From: Meandrina meandrites
Taxonomy: Eukaryota > Cnidaria > Anthozoa > Scleractinia > Meandrinidae
DNA length: 64,000 nt
Assembly: GCA_963693305.1 (NCBI GenBank)
Contig: OY855905.1
Location: forward strand, 49,454,944 to 49,518,943
Direction: 5' to 3'
The stretch's first letter is position 1, and each line of letters starts with the position of its first letter. The notes beneath the pieces are model-generated. The model had not been told where the DNA came from, searched no databases, and worked only from the letters and a program-made list of their open reading frames with translations. This document shows, piece after piece, positions 48,801 to 60,400 of the stretch. A program made the position numbers and the translations under genes.

Positions 48801-49019
48801 GTAAAAATTGCTTTTAACCAAACTAAGACATTCATACTCAGCATGGAAGTCCACGAGAACAGGTTTTGTTGCAGCAAGAACTCTTTTTTCAAAGTCATCA
48901 CTGTCCTTCACTTCAAAGGGAGCTCTGAAAAATGATGTTGTAGTAATATGTGCTGATGTCCCTGAGAGATACTTTGGTGAAAATAATGCCCTGTGGTGAG
49001 ATGTTAAACGATGAGCCAT
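45880..49019 (-). CDS. TXN2: Mitochondrial thioredoxin (thioredoxin 2)
   Basis: Coding exons are 49019-48838, 48538-48415 and 45993-45880 on the minus strand, 139 residues. Residues 1-32 (MAHRLTSHHRALFSPKYLSG and on) have Arg, His, Ser and Thr but no acidic residue, as in a mitochondrial presequence. The thioredoxin fold follows: PVLVDFHAD, active site WCTPC (Trp62, Cys63, Cys66, formed across the first splice joint), LAKVDVDKNPELAMQYD, cis-proline at IPT (Pro107), VLAIKNGK, and an end at FVENLLK. Thr replaces the more common Gly in WCGPC. It should be reduced by mitochondrial thioredoxin reductase and supply electrons to peroxiredoxin 3. An acceptor (TTTTGACAG) at 49037 shows an untranslated upstream exon that I could not place. 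Intron 2 (2.4 kb) holds a long palindrome. Confidence 0.94.
46869..47271. mobile_element. Inverted-repeat element in TXN2 intron 2
   Basis: GGCAGACAATC, TGTGTTTGAGGC and ACCTCGGCTTGATT on the left are mirrored by AATCAAGCCGAGGT, GCCTCAAACACA and GACTGTCTGCC on the right, with about 180 bp between the arms. Confidence 0.75.
47860..48060. repeat. Degenerate tandem repeat, CTTGTTAGTCTAGTTTG units
   Basis: About eight imperfect copies of a unit near CTTGTTAGTCTAGTTTG, spaced 20 to 30 bp apart, in TXN2 intron 2. This is a decayed minisatellite. Confidence 0.7.
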
Positions 49020-49855
49020 CCTCAACTGGTACACAGCTGTCAAAATGCAAGTAGGTAACTTTAGTCATGTGAACAACATGATAACTCATTATGGCTATGT
49101 GTCACATTACAGTGTGACTTCTGTAAGTGGGGCCACCCAGATAACTTAAACCAATCACAGGACAGAAAGAGAACAATACATTCCATCACTGATTTTCGAT
49201 TTGAGCCATTATCAAATGTGTGACTGAATAGCTTTGTGGCATTGGATTTTTAAGTTCAACCCTTTTGAAACAATTTTATTTAGATTTGGAAACGGTAAAT
49301 AATCAGGGGCCATTGAAAGAACTAAATAAGAAAATTTAAACTGCATGAACTGAACAGAGTTCTAACATGATGGCCCTATGTTTTCACAAATTTGAAAACA
49401 AAATTGGCTACTGGAATTCCTTACTTGTAACAAATTTATGTTACAGCATCAACCTTCAGTTTGTTTTTGAGTAGTGTCACTTGCTGGGGGTTTCACAGTA
49501 TGATTTGGAAAAAGGCAAGACCGATTCCAAACAGAAAAAAGACAGTGAACTTGATGACCTGTACATTTATGGTTAACTGCCTGAAGTGAGTGCAGTGGAT
49601 TTGAAAAACATTGAAATCAGTTTATTCACTCCACTCATGGTTTAGCATTAAAGTTTTTTAGCTAATTGCTACTGCACATGTATATTTGTGGTGGCCGTCA
49701 ATGATCTCTGCCTCCTGTTCTGGAACTGTCATTGTAAGACCTTGTAACACTCGGTTGTAACAAACTGATATTAAATCTCAAGAATATCCAAAACATCAGG
49801 TTTAGGTAAATTTAAATTTTTTTTCCCGTAGACTCAAATGAAATACACATACCGT

Positions 49856-50363
49856 ATTTTCTCAATTAAATACTGGACCCTGATTAAACACCGCCCTCGT
49901 ATAAACGCCGGGTCAAAAGGGTTGTATTTTAAATAAACACCGGGGACGTTTAATCAAACTCCTGTTCGAGGCCCCAACATTTATTTGCGTTCGAACCAAC
50001 AAGTTAATTTTCCCCACTTTCAATAGCACCACTGCGACATACTAGTACGCTATGATATTTTGATAATTTTATGAGGTGTTCAAAATGAAATGTGCGGCTT
50101 AACATAATAAGCATGGAAGCTGTACAACAAAATAAAATATAACATATTCGTGTTCGTCAGACTCAGGGACAGTTTGCCGGGCCGATACAAAGGGAAAACT
50201 AGCTCCGCGTTGACAAAATGCCCTTGGTCTCGGAGGTTGGGTGATAATAAATCAATCTGAAAAATGACAGAAAATTTCACTTCACTAATAAATGCCGGGC
50301 CCTGATTAAACGCCGACTTCAAATAAATGCCGGGTCCGAGAAAAACGAGGAGAAAATATCGAA
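49856..50363. mobile_element. MITE with CCGTATTTTCTC ends
   Basis: It opens CCGTATTTTCTCAATTAAAT and continues with repeated TAAACACCG, TAAACGCCGGGTC and AAATGCCGGGTCC units. It closes near GAGAAAATATCG, the approximate inverse of its start. It is a diverged relative in style of the element at 58262. Confidence 0.65.
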
Positions 50364-51651
50364 GCGTGCACAATGAACGCAACGAGGCGGAACAAGCGAA
50401 AACCATTATGTAAATTTTCGAGTTTTTTTTTCTCAGAAATAAAACGTAAACCAGCCAAAAAAAATATCGGGCAATGTTTTACTACTTAATTGAAAATGAC
50501 ATGAAAAAATTCAGGCACTTTGGAGGGGAAAAAAAATTCACCCGAAAAAGTCACTTACGCTTGTGTTGCACCAAGCCATTCAATTATTCACTGAGATTTC
50601 AATATAGTTGGGTGATTGCATTTGCAGGAAATAGCTGTCAGTAACACACACCAAAGTAACCAGGTTTTTGTTTTGATTAAATGTATGCACATCAAAGAAA
50701 TACTGTTACAGGACTTAAATGAATTCTTCGATTCGCTGATCAAATTCATCATATAGGTTTTAATTGCATCATCTTGGATGTATTCAAACATGATCTTTAA
50801 TATATAATTGAGACAACTGAGTATTTGTGCAGCATTCAGCAAACAGGCAGAGATGATTGACATCCACCAAGAGACAGATTTTTCATCTACTACTTTTTGT
50901 TCTGAGGGAAGTGTGTGATTAGTATATTGCAGGCATGCCCTGACAATTGTCCCTGGACCCTCTCTCCTGTAGTGTTGTGTGACAGAGAGATGGTCAGAAC
51001 TGGACTAGAGTGAACGGGACAGCCAAAGTGAGTCTGAAAAACTGAACAAAATCTTCAACTTGAACTACGGTATTCACTTGAAACAAATCTGAGGTTTTGA
51101 AAGTACAACTTTAAAAATGAATGATACCTGTATATGTTATGCCAGAAAGGGAAGAAATAATTCCACGAAATGAACTGTACATTGAAAACTGGGGTGGCAA
51201 AGTGAACTGCCACAAAAATCCCTCACCGTAAAAAAATTGTCAATGTTCTGCTTCGAACTTTCTGTTTTAGGCCTGGTTTAAAGCATCTCATATCAGATGT
51301 TCCAAATTTACAGTGAAAACTGTAACATTGAAGAATACAAACAAAATTTCTCAAACAAAACACAGTTCAGATGCTATGGAACTCTTGGGAAACTTTGAAA
51401 CTTTTTTAAATGTTGGCATGTATTGTTCTTGTTCTGCCCTGTGATTGGTTAACTTTGTCTGGGTGATCATGTTTACAGTAGTCATAATGTAAATCTCAAT
51501 AAAAATAATTAATATTGTTATGCAATCTTAAATGCAAGTTCACCTTAATTAAACTTAGTACCATTAACTTTTCCTTACCTACCGGTAACTTTTTATAGAT
51601 TTAAATGCACTGTAAGATTACTTTATTAATTTCTTCAGTGTGTTTTTTTAA

Positions 51652-52466
51652 GGTGGCTTACTACAGTTTTGAGGGGGTAAATGAGCGCAGCTTTTAACCC
51701 TTTTGTAAAATGTCCAGAAAGGTTTTAGCTTTCATTTATTACTGTTTGTTGCATCTTGCAACCAATATATGCGACATTTGAGGAACAAAGATGCCAATAA
51801 ACAGCCAAAATGGATATCCGAGTGCTTAGGAGGAGACCGGGCACTAGTAAGACCCCTAATAATTTCAATGATGTTTTTCTCAAAATCTGCCCACATACAG
51901 GTGTATGACCATGCCTCAAAAATTCAGAAATTAGAAATTGAATCAGATAAAACATTCATGCAAAATAAATTAAAAATCTGTAAGACAGATTTTTTGCAAA
52001 ATAGGAAAATGTGTTTTTTTGCCTATTTAAAAAATAGCTCAAAATCTGTCTTACAGATTTTTTTTTAAAATTTCGAAGCTGACGTGTTTCACCCCAAAAA
52101 ATTAATTGTGAAAATTTCATTATGGGTTGTACGGTAGGTTTTTGAGTAATTTTGGCCCGAAGTCAGGTTTTTACAACCTCCGACGAGAATCAAATTGCGC
52201 ATGCCCTTTTATTTGAGCACGCGCTCATATGATGCCACACGTTATGAGCGATGACAAAAGCGAATTAGAACTCCTCTGTTGGTTGTTTATCAACCTATTT
52301 GTAGTATTTGTTTTCGTCCTATGACATGTCTAAAACCTTCTGAAACTGTTAACTTTCGAATAATTTAGTGTTGCTTGTGAGAGTTTTGCGAGTGCGAGCG
52401 ATATTGACGTCACGCAGCCAAATTGTAGTGTGCGCTCTTGCCTCATAAAAACTGTAGTAAGCCACC
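51652..52466. mobile_element. TTAA-flanked DNA element, 19-bp inverted ends
   Basis: GGTGGCTTACTACAGTTTT at the left is matched exactly by AAAACTGTAGTAAGCCACC at the right. TTAA lies directly outside both ends (51648-51651 and 52467-52470). Its length is 815 bp. The first seven bases, GGTGGCT, equal those of the palindromic element at 37263, so the two belong to one superfamily. An internal hairpin AAAATCTGTAAGACAGATTT is followed by an inverse copy near 52040. No transposase frame is visible. Confidence 0.8.
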
Positions 52467-53786
52467 TTAAATTTACATGTATGCTTTCAATTAATGGGAA
52501 AAATGTAAATGTGAAATGTAGATATAAATGTGAATTGTTTTTAATGGTCTGTGATGCACTATAAGCTTTGAGATAGCTAGTGTCCAGGCATGCCACTGAA
52601 ACAGAGGAAACAAAATTAATATTATAAATGAACAGTAGTGATTAAAGTGCTACTATGATGAAAATCTGTCCTATTGAAGCTGTTTTAAAACATAAAGAAG
52701 AAGTCTATATGAGAAGATAGCACTTCGTGGAACGTTCGAAGCTTAGTAACCAGGCATTAGATTGTCTAGCTCATTTATATTCATATTTTCAATTATCCGG
52801 AATCTCGATTATCGGGACTATAAATTCGCGTCCCCAAGAGTCTGGATAATCAAGGTTTTACTGTAACACTCTACTAGCCATGGAAACATACTAGGTTCCA
52901 GACCCCCCAGTGCTAAAGGCTTTTCTGGCTAATTCCATTCTTGTCCTGATAGCTTTTTTTGCTTCTCTTAGCTGGCAGGGCCTTGGCACGAGAAACAAAG
53001 GGTTCTGGAGACAAAGGATCTTCAGTCTTAGATTCTGGGACTTCACGTACTCTTCATGCATGCAATCGTGACGCTTCTGTATACCGTATGCATATGAGAG
53101 AGTCATGGCACTTTTTGCTTCCGCTCAAGATTTCTTTGTTTTAAACAGCCAATCAAATAAAAATCAAATTAAGGAGGCTCACAACAGTTTCCAGCACTTT
53201 CCACCTGGACACCTTGGGACCCTGAACATCCTTCATATAACTATGATCTAAGAAATGCCCTTATTTACCTTATTAACTACAAATTTTGCTTTTTCTGGAA
53301 AAAATATTTATACATGCATTGTAATATTCAACAAACTGACCCTGACCATAAAGCTTATCAGCAGACTAGTCTTTCGAACAGTGGAAAGACAGAAAATCGG
53401 AAACCTACAGAAACCATTTTAATCATATTATAATTTGTTTACTCGCTGCAATACACTGAAGCCTCAGTGACTCTACCGAATGAGACTCCAATCGCAGGGT
53501 GATATCAGCTTTATAATTAACATTTACATTTACGCATATGATCCTACGCAATAACAAAGACTTTATATCTAGAACTCGGTGGCTCCTTACCAGCTTTATG
53601 GGGTTCCTGCTCCGATTATTTTTTTACAGCCGATTTACACAACATCCACAACACACTTTGGTGACCAAAAAGCTCTGACTCGCAAACCCGAAGGGCCACC
53701 TGGGAACTACGACCCCAGTTGCTATGCGACACAAATATGGCGGAGTTTTGAGCATAGTTGCTCTGGAATGAACATGAAAAGTAATC

Positions 53787-55538
53787 ATGGCAATCAAAGG
53801 ACTCTCAGCAAAACAGCAAGCTGCTTTGGCAGAGATAGTCGCTTCTGAAACTTTGCTGGACATTGAAGAGTACATCAGACCCCAATTTCCACCTAAATTA
53901 GCTAGCAAAGATCTAGCAACATCGGAGGAGAATTTACCGAAGGCGAACGTAAACTCGTACTCTAGAAGACGTATTGTTCAAGATGGACATGGGCGGTGGA
54001 GAGAGGTTAAACCACAGCTTTATTCTAGTAATTTACAGTCGTGTTTAAGAAAAACGCCAGCCTCACGGAAAAGACAACAAAGATTAGAGGGTAAAGATGG
54101 AGTCATAATTGGTGACATCAGTCGTGAACGAACAAATTATAACAATCTTTCCATGGCGTTGAGGTCTAACGTTTTCCCAGGTCTTGGAAATAATCAGTGG
54201 CATAGTACAACAGGTAAAGTTTTCACAGAACAAGAAATTACTCCGACGCAACAACGAGACAAGTTCTTTGGTATTCAGACTGACGAGTTTGGAAAGTGGT
54301 CAGCCGCCAATGTGCATCATGAAAGAATGAAAAAAACATGGCACACATATCTTGACACTCTACCAAAACAGGCAGGTAACTTATCAGTTAACAATCTTAT
54401 CGAAGTGTTAGCTCAAGGGTATGAAAAAAAACAACAAACAAACAAATAAACAACAACAACTAAACACTGGCTGATCACAGTTTTAAACTGGTCACATAGC
54501 CAGAGATTTAGTAGTCAAAACAAACAATTTTCAAATAAACAACAAAGTAATATCAAAGACAAGACTCTCAACTGGCAGGATGACCAGTTTATCTGTTTAC
54601 ATATAACATGAGCAAGTTGTTGACGTCAGGACTGGCATGAGGTACAGAGGGTCTTGAAGGGGGGTATAAATCCCATTTCCCAGCGCAAATTTGCCCAAAT
54701 CCCATTTCGAGACCTGCCAACCCTCCCGGTTTCGCCGGGAGACTCCCAGTTTTTGTCACTTCTCCTGGTCTCCCGACGAAGGCCTGAAATCTCCCAGTTT
54801 TTCTGAATCAACCTTAGTTGATATTTATTATGAAATTTAACTCTTAAAGGTTTGTTTCATTTGAAAAAAGTGAAGCGCATGGAACATTTTCCGTATTTGC
54901 TTCCATTGGGCCGGGGTCTTGGTACAAGACTAGCTGGCTTTGCCTTCACGACTTGCTTTCCTAAGCGTGAGAGAATTTTACAAGCATTAGTATGGCGGGC
55001 TTTGAACCACGTGAATCGGAACAACATTTACATGTTGACAACATAGTCATGTGACGTTTTTGCAAAATCTCCCAGTTTTTTACCCAATCTCCAGGTTTTT
55101 TTTGGCCCACCTCCAGTTTTTTCACTCTTGGGGGTTGGCAGGTCTGCATTTCCCAACCTAGTTTTACCAAATGTTTTTAAAATCCCAGTTCTATTTTTTT
55201 ATTGTGATTCCCATTCCACAGGTGCAGCCGTGATTTTTCCAGAGATACACTGTCAGACAAAGTATTTTAGATTTAGCACAAGAACCACCATGTAAATGTG
55301 TTGTTTTATTTGATTATCAGCAAACTGGAAAGCACAGGAACCCAAAGAGAAATCTACAGCACAAGTAAAAGTAAAGAAACCCAATCCTAAACCGAAATCA
55401 CAGAAGAAACAGCTGGCTCCAGCTGCCGAGAAGAAAGCTGACGTACCAACACAACCTCCAACAGATATTCCCAATGATGATGAAAATGATGATGACTTTT
55501 GGGACTTTTATGACAAGCCTTTCAATAAACCACAGTAA
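53787..55538 (+). CDS. Uncharacterised 268-residue protein
   Basis: Exons are 53787-54375 and 55321-55538. The donor GCAG|GTAACT and acceptor TTATCAG join in phase 1. I do not recognise the family. The N-terminal part is mixed and looks folded in places (LSAKQQAALAEIVASETLLD, IEEYIRPQFPP). The middle has polar blocks (RRRIVQDGHGRWREVKPQLY, FGIQTDEFGKWSAANVHHER). The second exon codes for a Lys/Pro-rich stretch and a very acidic end: DIPNDDENDDDFWDFYDKPF. It has no signal peptide or membrane span, so it is probably cytosolic or nuclear. Reading past the donor would end after 220 residues and lose the acidic tail. AATAAA is at 55942-55947. The intron holds a 434-bp inverted-end element. Confidence 0.85.
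54711..55144. mobile_element. DNA element with GACCTGCCAACCC ends
   Basis: GACCTGCCAACCCTC at the left is the inverse of GGGGGTTGGCAGGTC at the right. The inside shows repeated CTCCCAGTTTTT-type words at both ends. It sits in the intron of the uncharacterised gene. Confidence 0.8.
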
Positions 55539-55941
55539 TGTCATACACTTGGCAAACAGGCATTCGCTGATGACAATTGAGTAAAAATTAATCTCTGTTG
55601 GTTGCTGGCAATCTAACATGATCATGGCAGGTTCCTCTAACAAAAATATAATTATTAGTGGCTGACCCTTGCTTAGATTGTATGTAACGAGTCTGTCATC
55701 ATCAGCAAATTCAACAAACAAAACAATTCCATTACAAAAATTATAAGGTGTAACTGAGGCTTTAAATATAACTATATGAAAAATAGCAAAATTACAAATT
55801 GATATAAATTATTTTTTGTCACGTGAATCAGTATACATGTAGTTAGGTGATTAGCATAATATTTTTACATTTTGTATAATTGCTGGTCTGATTATAATAA
55901 TTATACAATGTACAGTAGCTACATTTTCATTTATATGTCTC

Positions 55942-55947
55942 AATAAA
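55942..55947 (+). promoter_or_regulatory. Poly(A) signal AATAAA of the uncharacterised gene
   Basis: AATAAA 404 bp after the stop is the first clear signal on this strand. Confidence 0.55.
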
Positions 55948-56099
55948 GTTTCTTAATGTTCTTCCTTTGTCAGTCAGGAAGGTCACAGTATTTTGCAGCC
56001 ACATAACAACCAATGAATTTTATTACAATGTTCATAGCTGATTGAACTTTGGAATTGAGTGTATACACTTATAAGGGGCTTTGGCTCCAAAACAGTTAA

Positions 56100-56445
56100 G
56101 GCTATGTTCACACGGGACCAGACTGGAATCATTCCAAACCAAAACAGACTGGATTTGCTTCTGTTTACATGAAACAATTTGGAACCACTCTTGAGTGGTT
56201 TTCCAGATGGTCCCATGCAAACACCTGGCCTTCACTGGTTGTTTCTGGAACAGGGCTGCTACAGATCCAGAACTGGACCTGCAAAACAAAAGGCCCAGTG
56301 TTTGATCTGTTTGGATCCATTCTGGACAAGTTCTAGAACAGAAATTCCTTGAAGTTTCCATGCACACAGAAAGCCTATCCAGTGTTGATTTTCTATTTGG
56401 ATCCAATTTTACATCCGTTTTGAACTGATCTGTGTAAACATAGCC
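56100..56445. mobile_element. MITE with GGCTATGTTCACAC ends
   Basis: GGCTATGTTCACAC at the left and GTGTAAACATAGCC at the right form inverted ends with one mismatch. The inside repeats GGAACCACTC- and TGGATC-type words; no coding sequence. Confidence 0.75.
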
Positions 56446-56964
56446 CAAAAGACTCAAAACTGTGCAGGCCTTAAACAACAATGCAACTTAGCAATTAGAC
56501 TGTGAGCTTGAAGTTTCTATATTTGGCTGTTGATGATTGGTAGGGTGGAAGGGAGGGGAGTAAATTAAAGCTACAAAAGAGCAGCCAAGTCAACTTCAAC
56601 TTCTCAAGCTATACAGTCAGATAATCTGACAGTAAGCAGCTTTATTTATTATTGTTTTAGCACAATCCAATGGCTTTTCAGTACTTACATAGCGTATAAT
56701 TTGATAAAACTGATTCATTAATGGTTTTGCTTAATACTGACAGTACTTTCTGGCCACAATGTACAAAAAACTACCAGTTTAGCCACTGGATTGTGAGTTT
56801 ACCAGCAGTCAATGTCTACTTGGTTATGCTAATGGTGATAAATAATGTATTTACAGTGTGACTGTTGCGACCAAGCCCACTTTCATCCATGTAGGGGTGA
56901 ATTCTTTTTTTCCAGCCCCCAGTTTTGAGCATTCCAAGAAAAGCCCATGTTCATTGACTGTGGG

Positions 56965-57188
56965 TGCTTACCATTTAGCCAAAAAATCCGAAAAATTTTG
57001 GTTGAAAGTCAAATACAACAGTAATTTTCTGGAAAATCCGTTTGAAAATTGTGAACTACCTCCAGAGGTACTCCTATTTTTCCGTTTGGAATGGATCTTC
57101 AGAAAATTCCCTACCATTTGCACGATTTCCAAGTTCCAGTCTCTCATCAATGGAAAACTAACAGGAAACCGAATTTCAAATGGTAAGC
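56965..57188. mobile_element. MITE with GCTTACCATTT ends
   Basis: GCTTACCATTT at the left is exactly inverse to AAATGGTAAGC at the right. The arms continue as imperfect inverted sequence (TTTTCTGGAAAATCCGTTTG and its diverged inverse). Confidence 0.7.
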
Positions 57189-57422
57189 GCCATCTTGTTC
57201 TGTTGGTTTGCTGATAGTTACCAATATGTAATGTTCATCCCAACCGATTCCTTCTGACAAATGGTAAGCACCCTGTAAGACTCCCCTCTCCCAACCTGTT
57301 ATCACTGATTGAACAATGTGTAACCTTAGACTGCAGGTAAGATTAAAAAACAAATACGAATGACAATTTTTGGTTGAACTTGTCTCCACAATCAAGAGCA
57401 TACACTAATGGTGGAGTCGACT

Positions 57423-60400
57423 TCACATCGTGGACAGGATCTCATCTGCAATCTGAGTTTCAAGTGGTCCCAATGCTGAAAATTAAAGCCATAAATAATA
57501 TTGTTAGTGATAAAAAATCATTTTTTCCCCTTAAACTTGACATTTCCAAGCGATCAATTACAGTTATTTACATTGTAATAAACTGTTCATTATATGCAGT
57601 GTTTTTTCCTTTCCCTAATACAGCTGAGTTGTTTCTTACATAAAGAAGAGCTGGCTTTGCAAGGTTAAAGAAAATGTTTTGAAATACCGGTAAAAATAAA
57701 TTATAACATTTTTTATCATGTATAAATACAATAATAAACAGTGTAAAAAGTTTATACCTCCAGGCATCCCAGGGAAAACAGCATCCTGATCACTGTTACC
57801 AAATATCCCAACAATATCCACATCATTGTCAGCTCCATTACTCTTCAGTGGCGATCCTCCAGGAAGCAAATCTGCTACAGGTACAGTTGTGCTTGGAATG
57901 GGTGATGAGAATGTTGACAGTGGATCAGCTTGTGAGCTTGACGGCACTGTACATACATCACAACATTAATTCAGATTATTAAAAACAACCACAATTTAAT
58001 ATGTCATTCTATGCCCACCTCTTTCCATGGTCTACAGCCTAATTGCCATTCATGACATCATGCAGACAATTATAGTTAGTTTCCAGTAATGGTATGATCC
58101 TTACCACAAGCCCACCAATTTTAGCAATTTGGAAAAAAAGCCAGACAAAAAAAATCATGGGATTTGAACCTGTGACCTCCACAATACCAGTGGGATGCTC
58201 TTCCAACTGAGCTATAAAGCCACACATTGTGGGTTATCTACATCTTTCTCATGAAGGAATACCGTAAAATTCCGGTTATAAGCCCTCCCGCTTATAAGCC
58301 CCCCCCCCCCCTCGGTTAAAGGCCCATCTAACTGGAAACAACAAAAAAAAAACATCGGGTTATAAGCCCCCCCCCCCCCCCCCCCCCCCCCCCCGGGTAT
58401 AAGCCCCCCTCTCCTGGATGACACTACTGAACAGGGCTAAATGTTGCTTTATTTTGACTTTTTAACTCAAAAACATATTCGATCAACACTGCTGTGACTC
58501 GTTTCGAAACATTTTTTTATTCCGCTTATAAACCCCCCCGGATATAAGCCCCTCCGGTTTTAAGCCCACCCAAAACCCCTTATGAAGTTGTATAAGCCCA
58601 GGGTTTATAACCGGAATTTTTACGGTACTTAGATGAAAGAACTAATTTAAATGAAATTACTCTGCATTTTGGACATGCTTTACTGAATCAAATGTGTTTC
58701 ACTGCAAATGTTTAGCAGTTTATAGCACTGTTGCTATGGCCTATAAGAGAGCAGACCACGACAAAAATTAATCCCTTGAATAATGCAAATTTTATGCTAC
58801 CTTGAAGAATGAGTTCTTTATTGGAAATTTCATTTTAAATGTAAAATTGACATCTGAAAACTCATCAGTTGCACAGTAGACAATAATTCATTTTTTTTTT
58901 GGTTTGCATGGCATTACAGGTTGTCATTTTCATGTCAGTTTAATGCAGCTTTCATGAATATAATGACCACATATAATATTCTGCTAGTTATAAAAAATAT
59001 TGTTAATCATTTGTGTCCTATGTACATGACTCACTCTTTCTGTAATTTATTATGTACAATACATTATACACAGAATTTAAAATGCAGCAGTCTTAGTGTT
59101 AATCTGGATATACGTGATTGTAATGTCACATGATGTTGTACACGGTAAATAAGGAGATGCCATTCACCTTCTGTTTTCGTTTTCTTGTTTTGTGGTTCAC
59201 TGGATTGCCCTGCAGCTTTATTCTTTGTTTTCTGTAAACTTTGTGGGGAGTTTTCTTGTTCGTGGATCCTTTTCTTCAATGCAGATTTTATTTGTGCTCT
59301 AGTAATGAAATTAACAAGTTCGACATTTATAAGGTTGAATTGAATACTTTTTTTCATAATTAAAGAAGAGGAAGTGCTACCTGTATGCCATATAATTTCT
59401 TAAATATTTATACAAAGACTTTCTGCCCTGTTTAGAAACAACATCAATGTACATCTATCTGCTTACATACTGTATAATTGCAAATTAATGTAAAAATGTT
59501 TTTGTATTTAAAAAACTGGTATAATTATTACATCCTTTATAACATCATTCACTGTGGTAACCGTGAGGTTTAAAATTACTTTTTTCAATTTATCAAATTT
59601 TAGACACCAGGGTTTTGACGGTTTTTAAAATACAACAGTAAAGAACACACAAACATAAACTGCAGAGCTCTTACAATAAATTGTTAAGTACATAATAAAT
59701 ATTTTTATATGAAATTCTTACTAACACAGATTTAGTCTTGACTTGTCCACTGATTTTCTTTAAATCATCTCCAAATCTCTTCACTGCACTCCTTAACATT
59801 TCAATTTCCTCATCTCCCCACTTTCCACTGTTGCTGGAAAAAAGAATTCAAAGTTTTCATGCCCTGTTAAGGTTATATGTGTACACTTCCCAACCCAGTG
59901 ACCTTAAAATTAATTTTCCAGCAATCTGTTCTTAAATAATGCTGGTGTGCAGGCGAGTTACTAAGAGGTGAGCCATTGTGTTGTTGCAATATAGTTCACT
60001 TATTAAACCATCATGCATTATATGAAACAACACACTGGATAGTGTACAGTTAATAGGTAGCTTGCAGTTAGCCTTTGTATTGGGATTAGGGATTTCTCAG
60101 GGTTTGTAGTCAACAAAAAATTGCAACCGATTCTCAAGGACCAAACTGAGTTTTCAAGGATCACCTCCCAGGAATGTAATTTCGCAGATGGTGCATATTA
60201 TATGAACATTCCCAGTCCCAACTACCAGGTTTTTAAGGCTTAAAGTGTTTGTTCCACCTCCTTTTCTAAACTTTTCAGTTCACTTGTCTTTTTTCTTTAT
60301 AGAACCTGTAGCTTTTCCACCCAGGTTTTAAAGTGTTTAAAATTGATTTCATTTACACAAGAAAAAGTTACCAAACTGAGTCTATGCAAAGCAATTTGCT

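Larger units (their letters stand above)
49038..53786. other. Spacer between TXN2 and the 53.8-kb gene
   Basis: Includes the TXN2 5' end (an untranslated exon is expected but not located), a MITE at 49856-50363 and a TTAA element at 51652-52466. I see no further exon that I can support. Confidence 0.5.
55960..57422. other. Spacer between convergent genes, mostly MITEs
   Basis: It holds two inverted-end elements (56100-56445 and 56965-57188) and the 3' UTR of BAP18 read from the minus strand. I see no exon in the rest. Confidence 0.55.

Noticed and set aside
53579..53848. An upstream frame overlapping the start of the unknown gene.
   Set aside because: It is in another frame, has no conserved features, and its ATG is probably within the 5' UTR or promoter.
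54376..54449. A 220-residue single-exon form of the uncharacterised protein.
   Set aside because: A strong donor at 54376 joins in phase to a long clean second exon, so the read-through end is more likely intron sequence.
58147..58228. A possible true tRNA gene on the minus strand.
   Set aside because: A and B boxes are good, but the acceptor stem does not pair and the anticodon loop is abnormal, so it is a SINE head.
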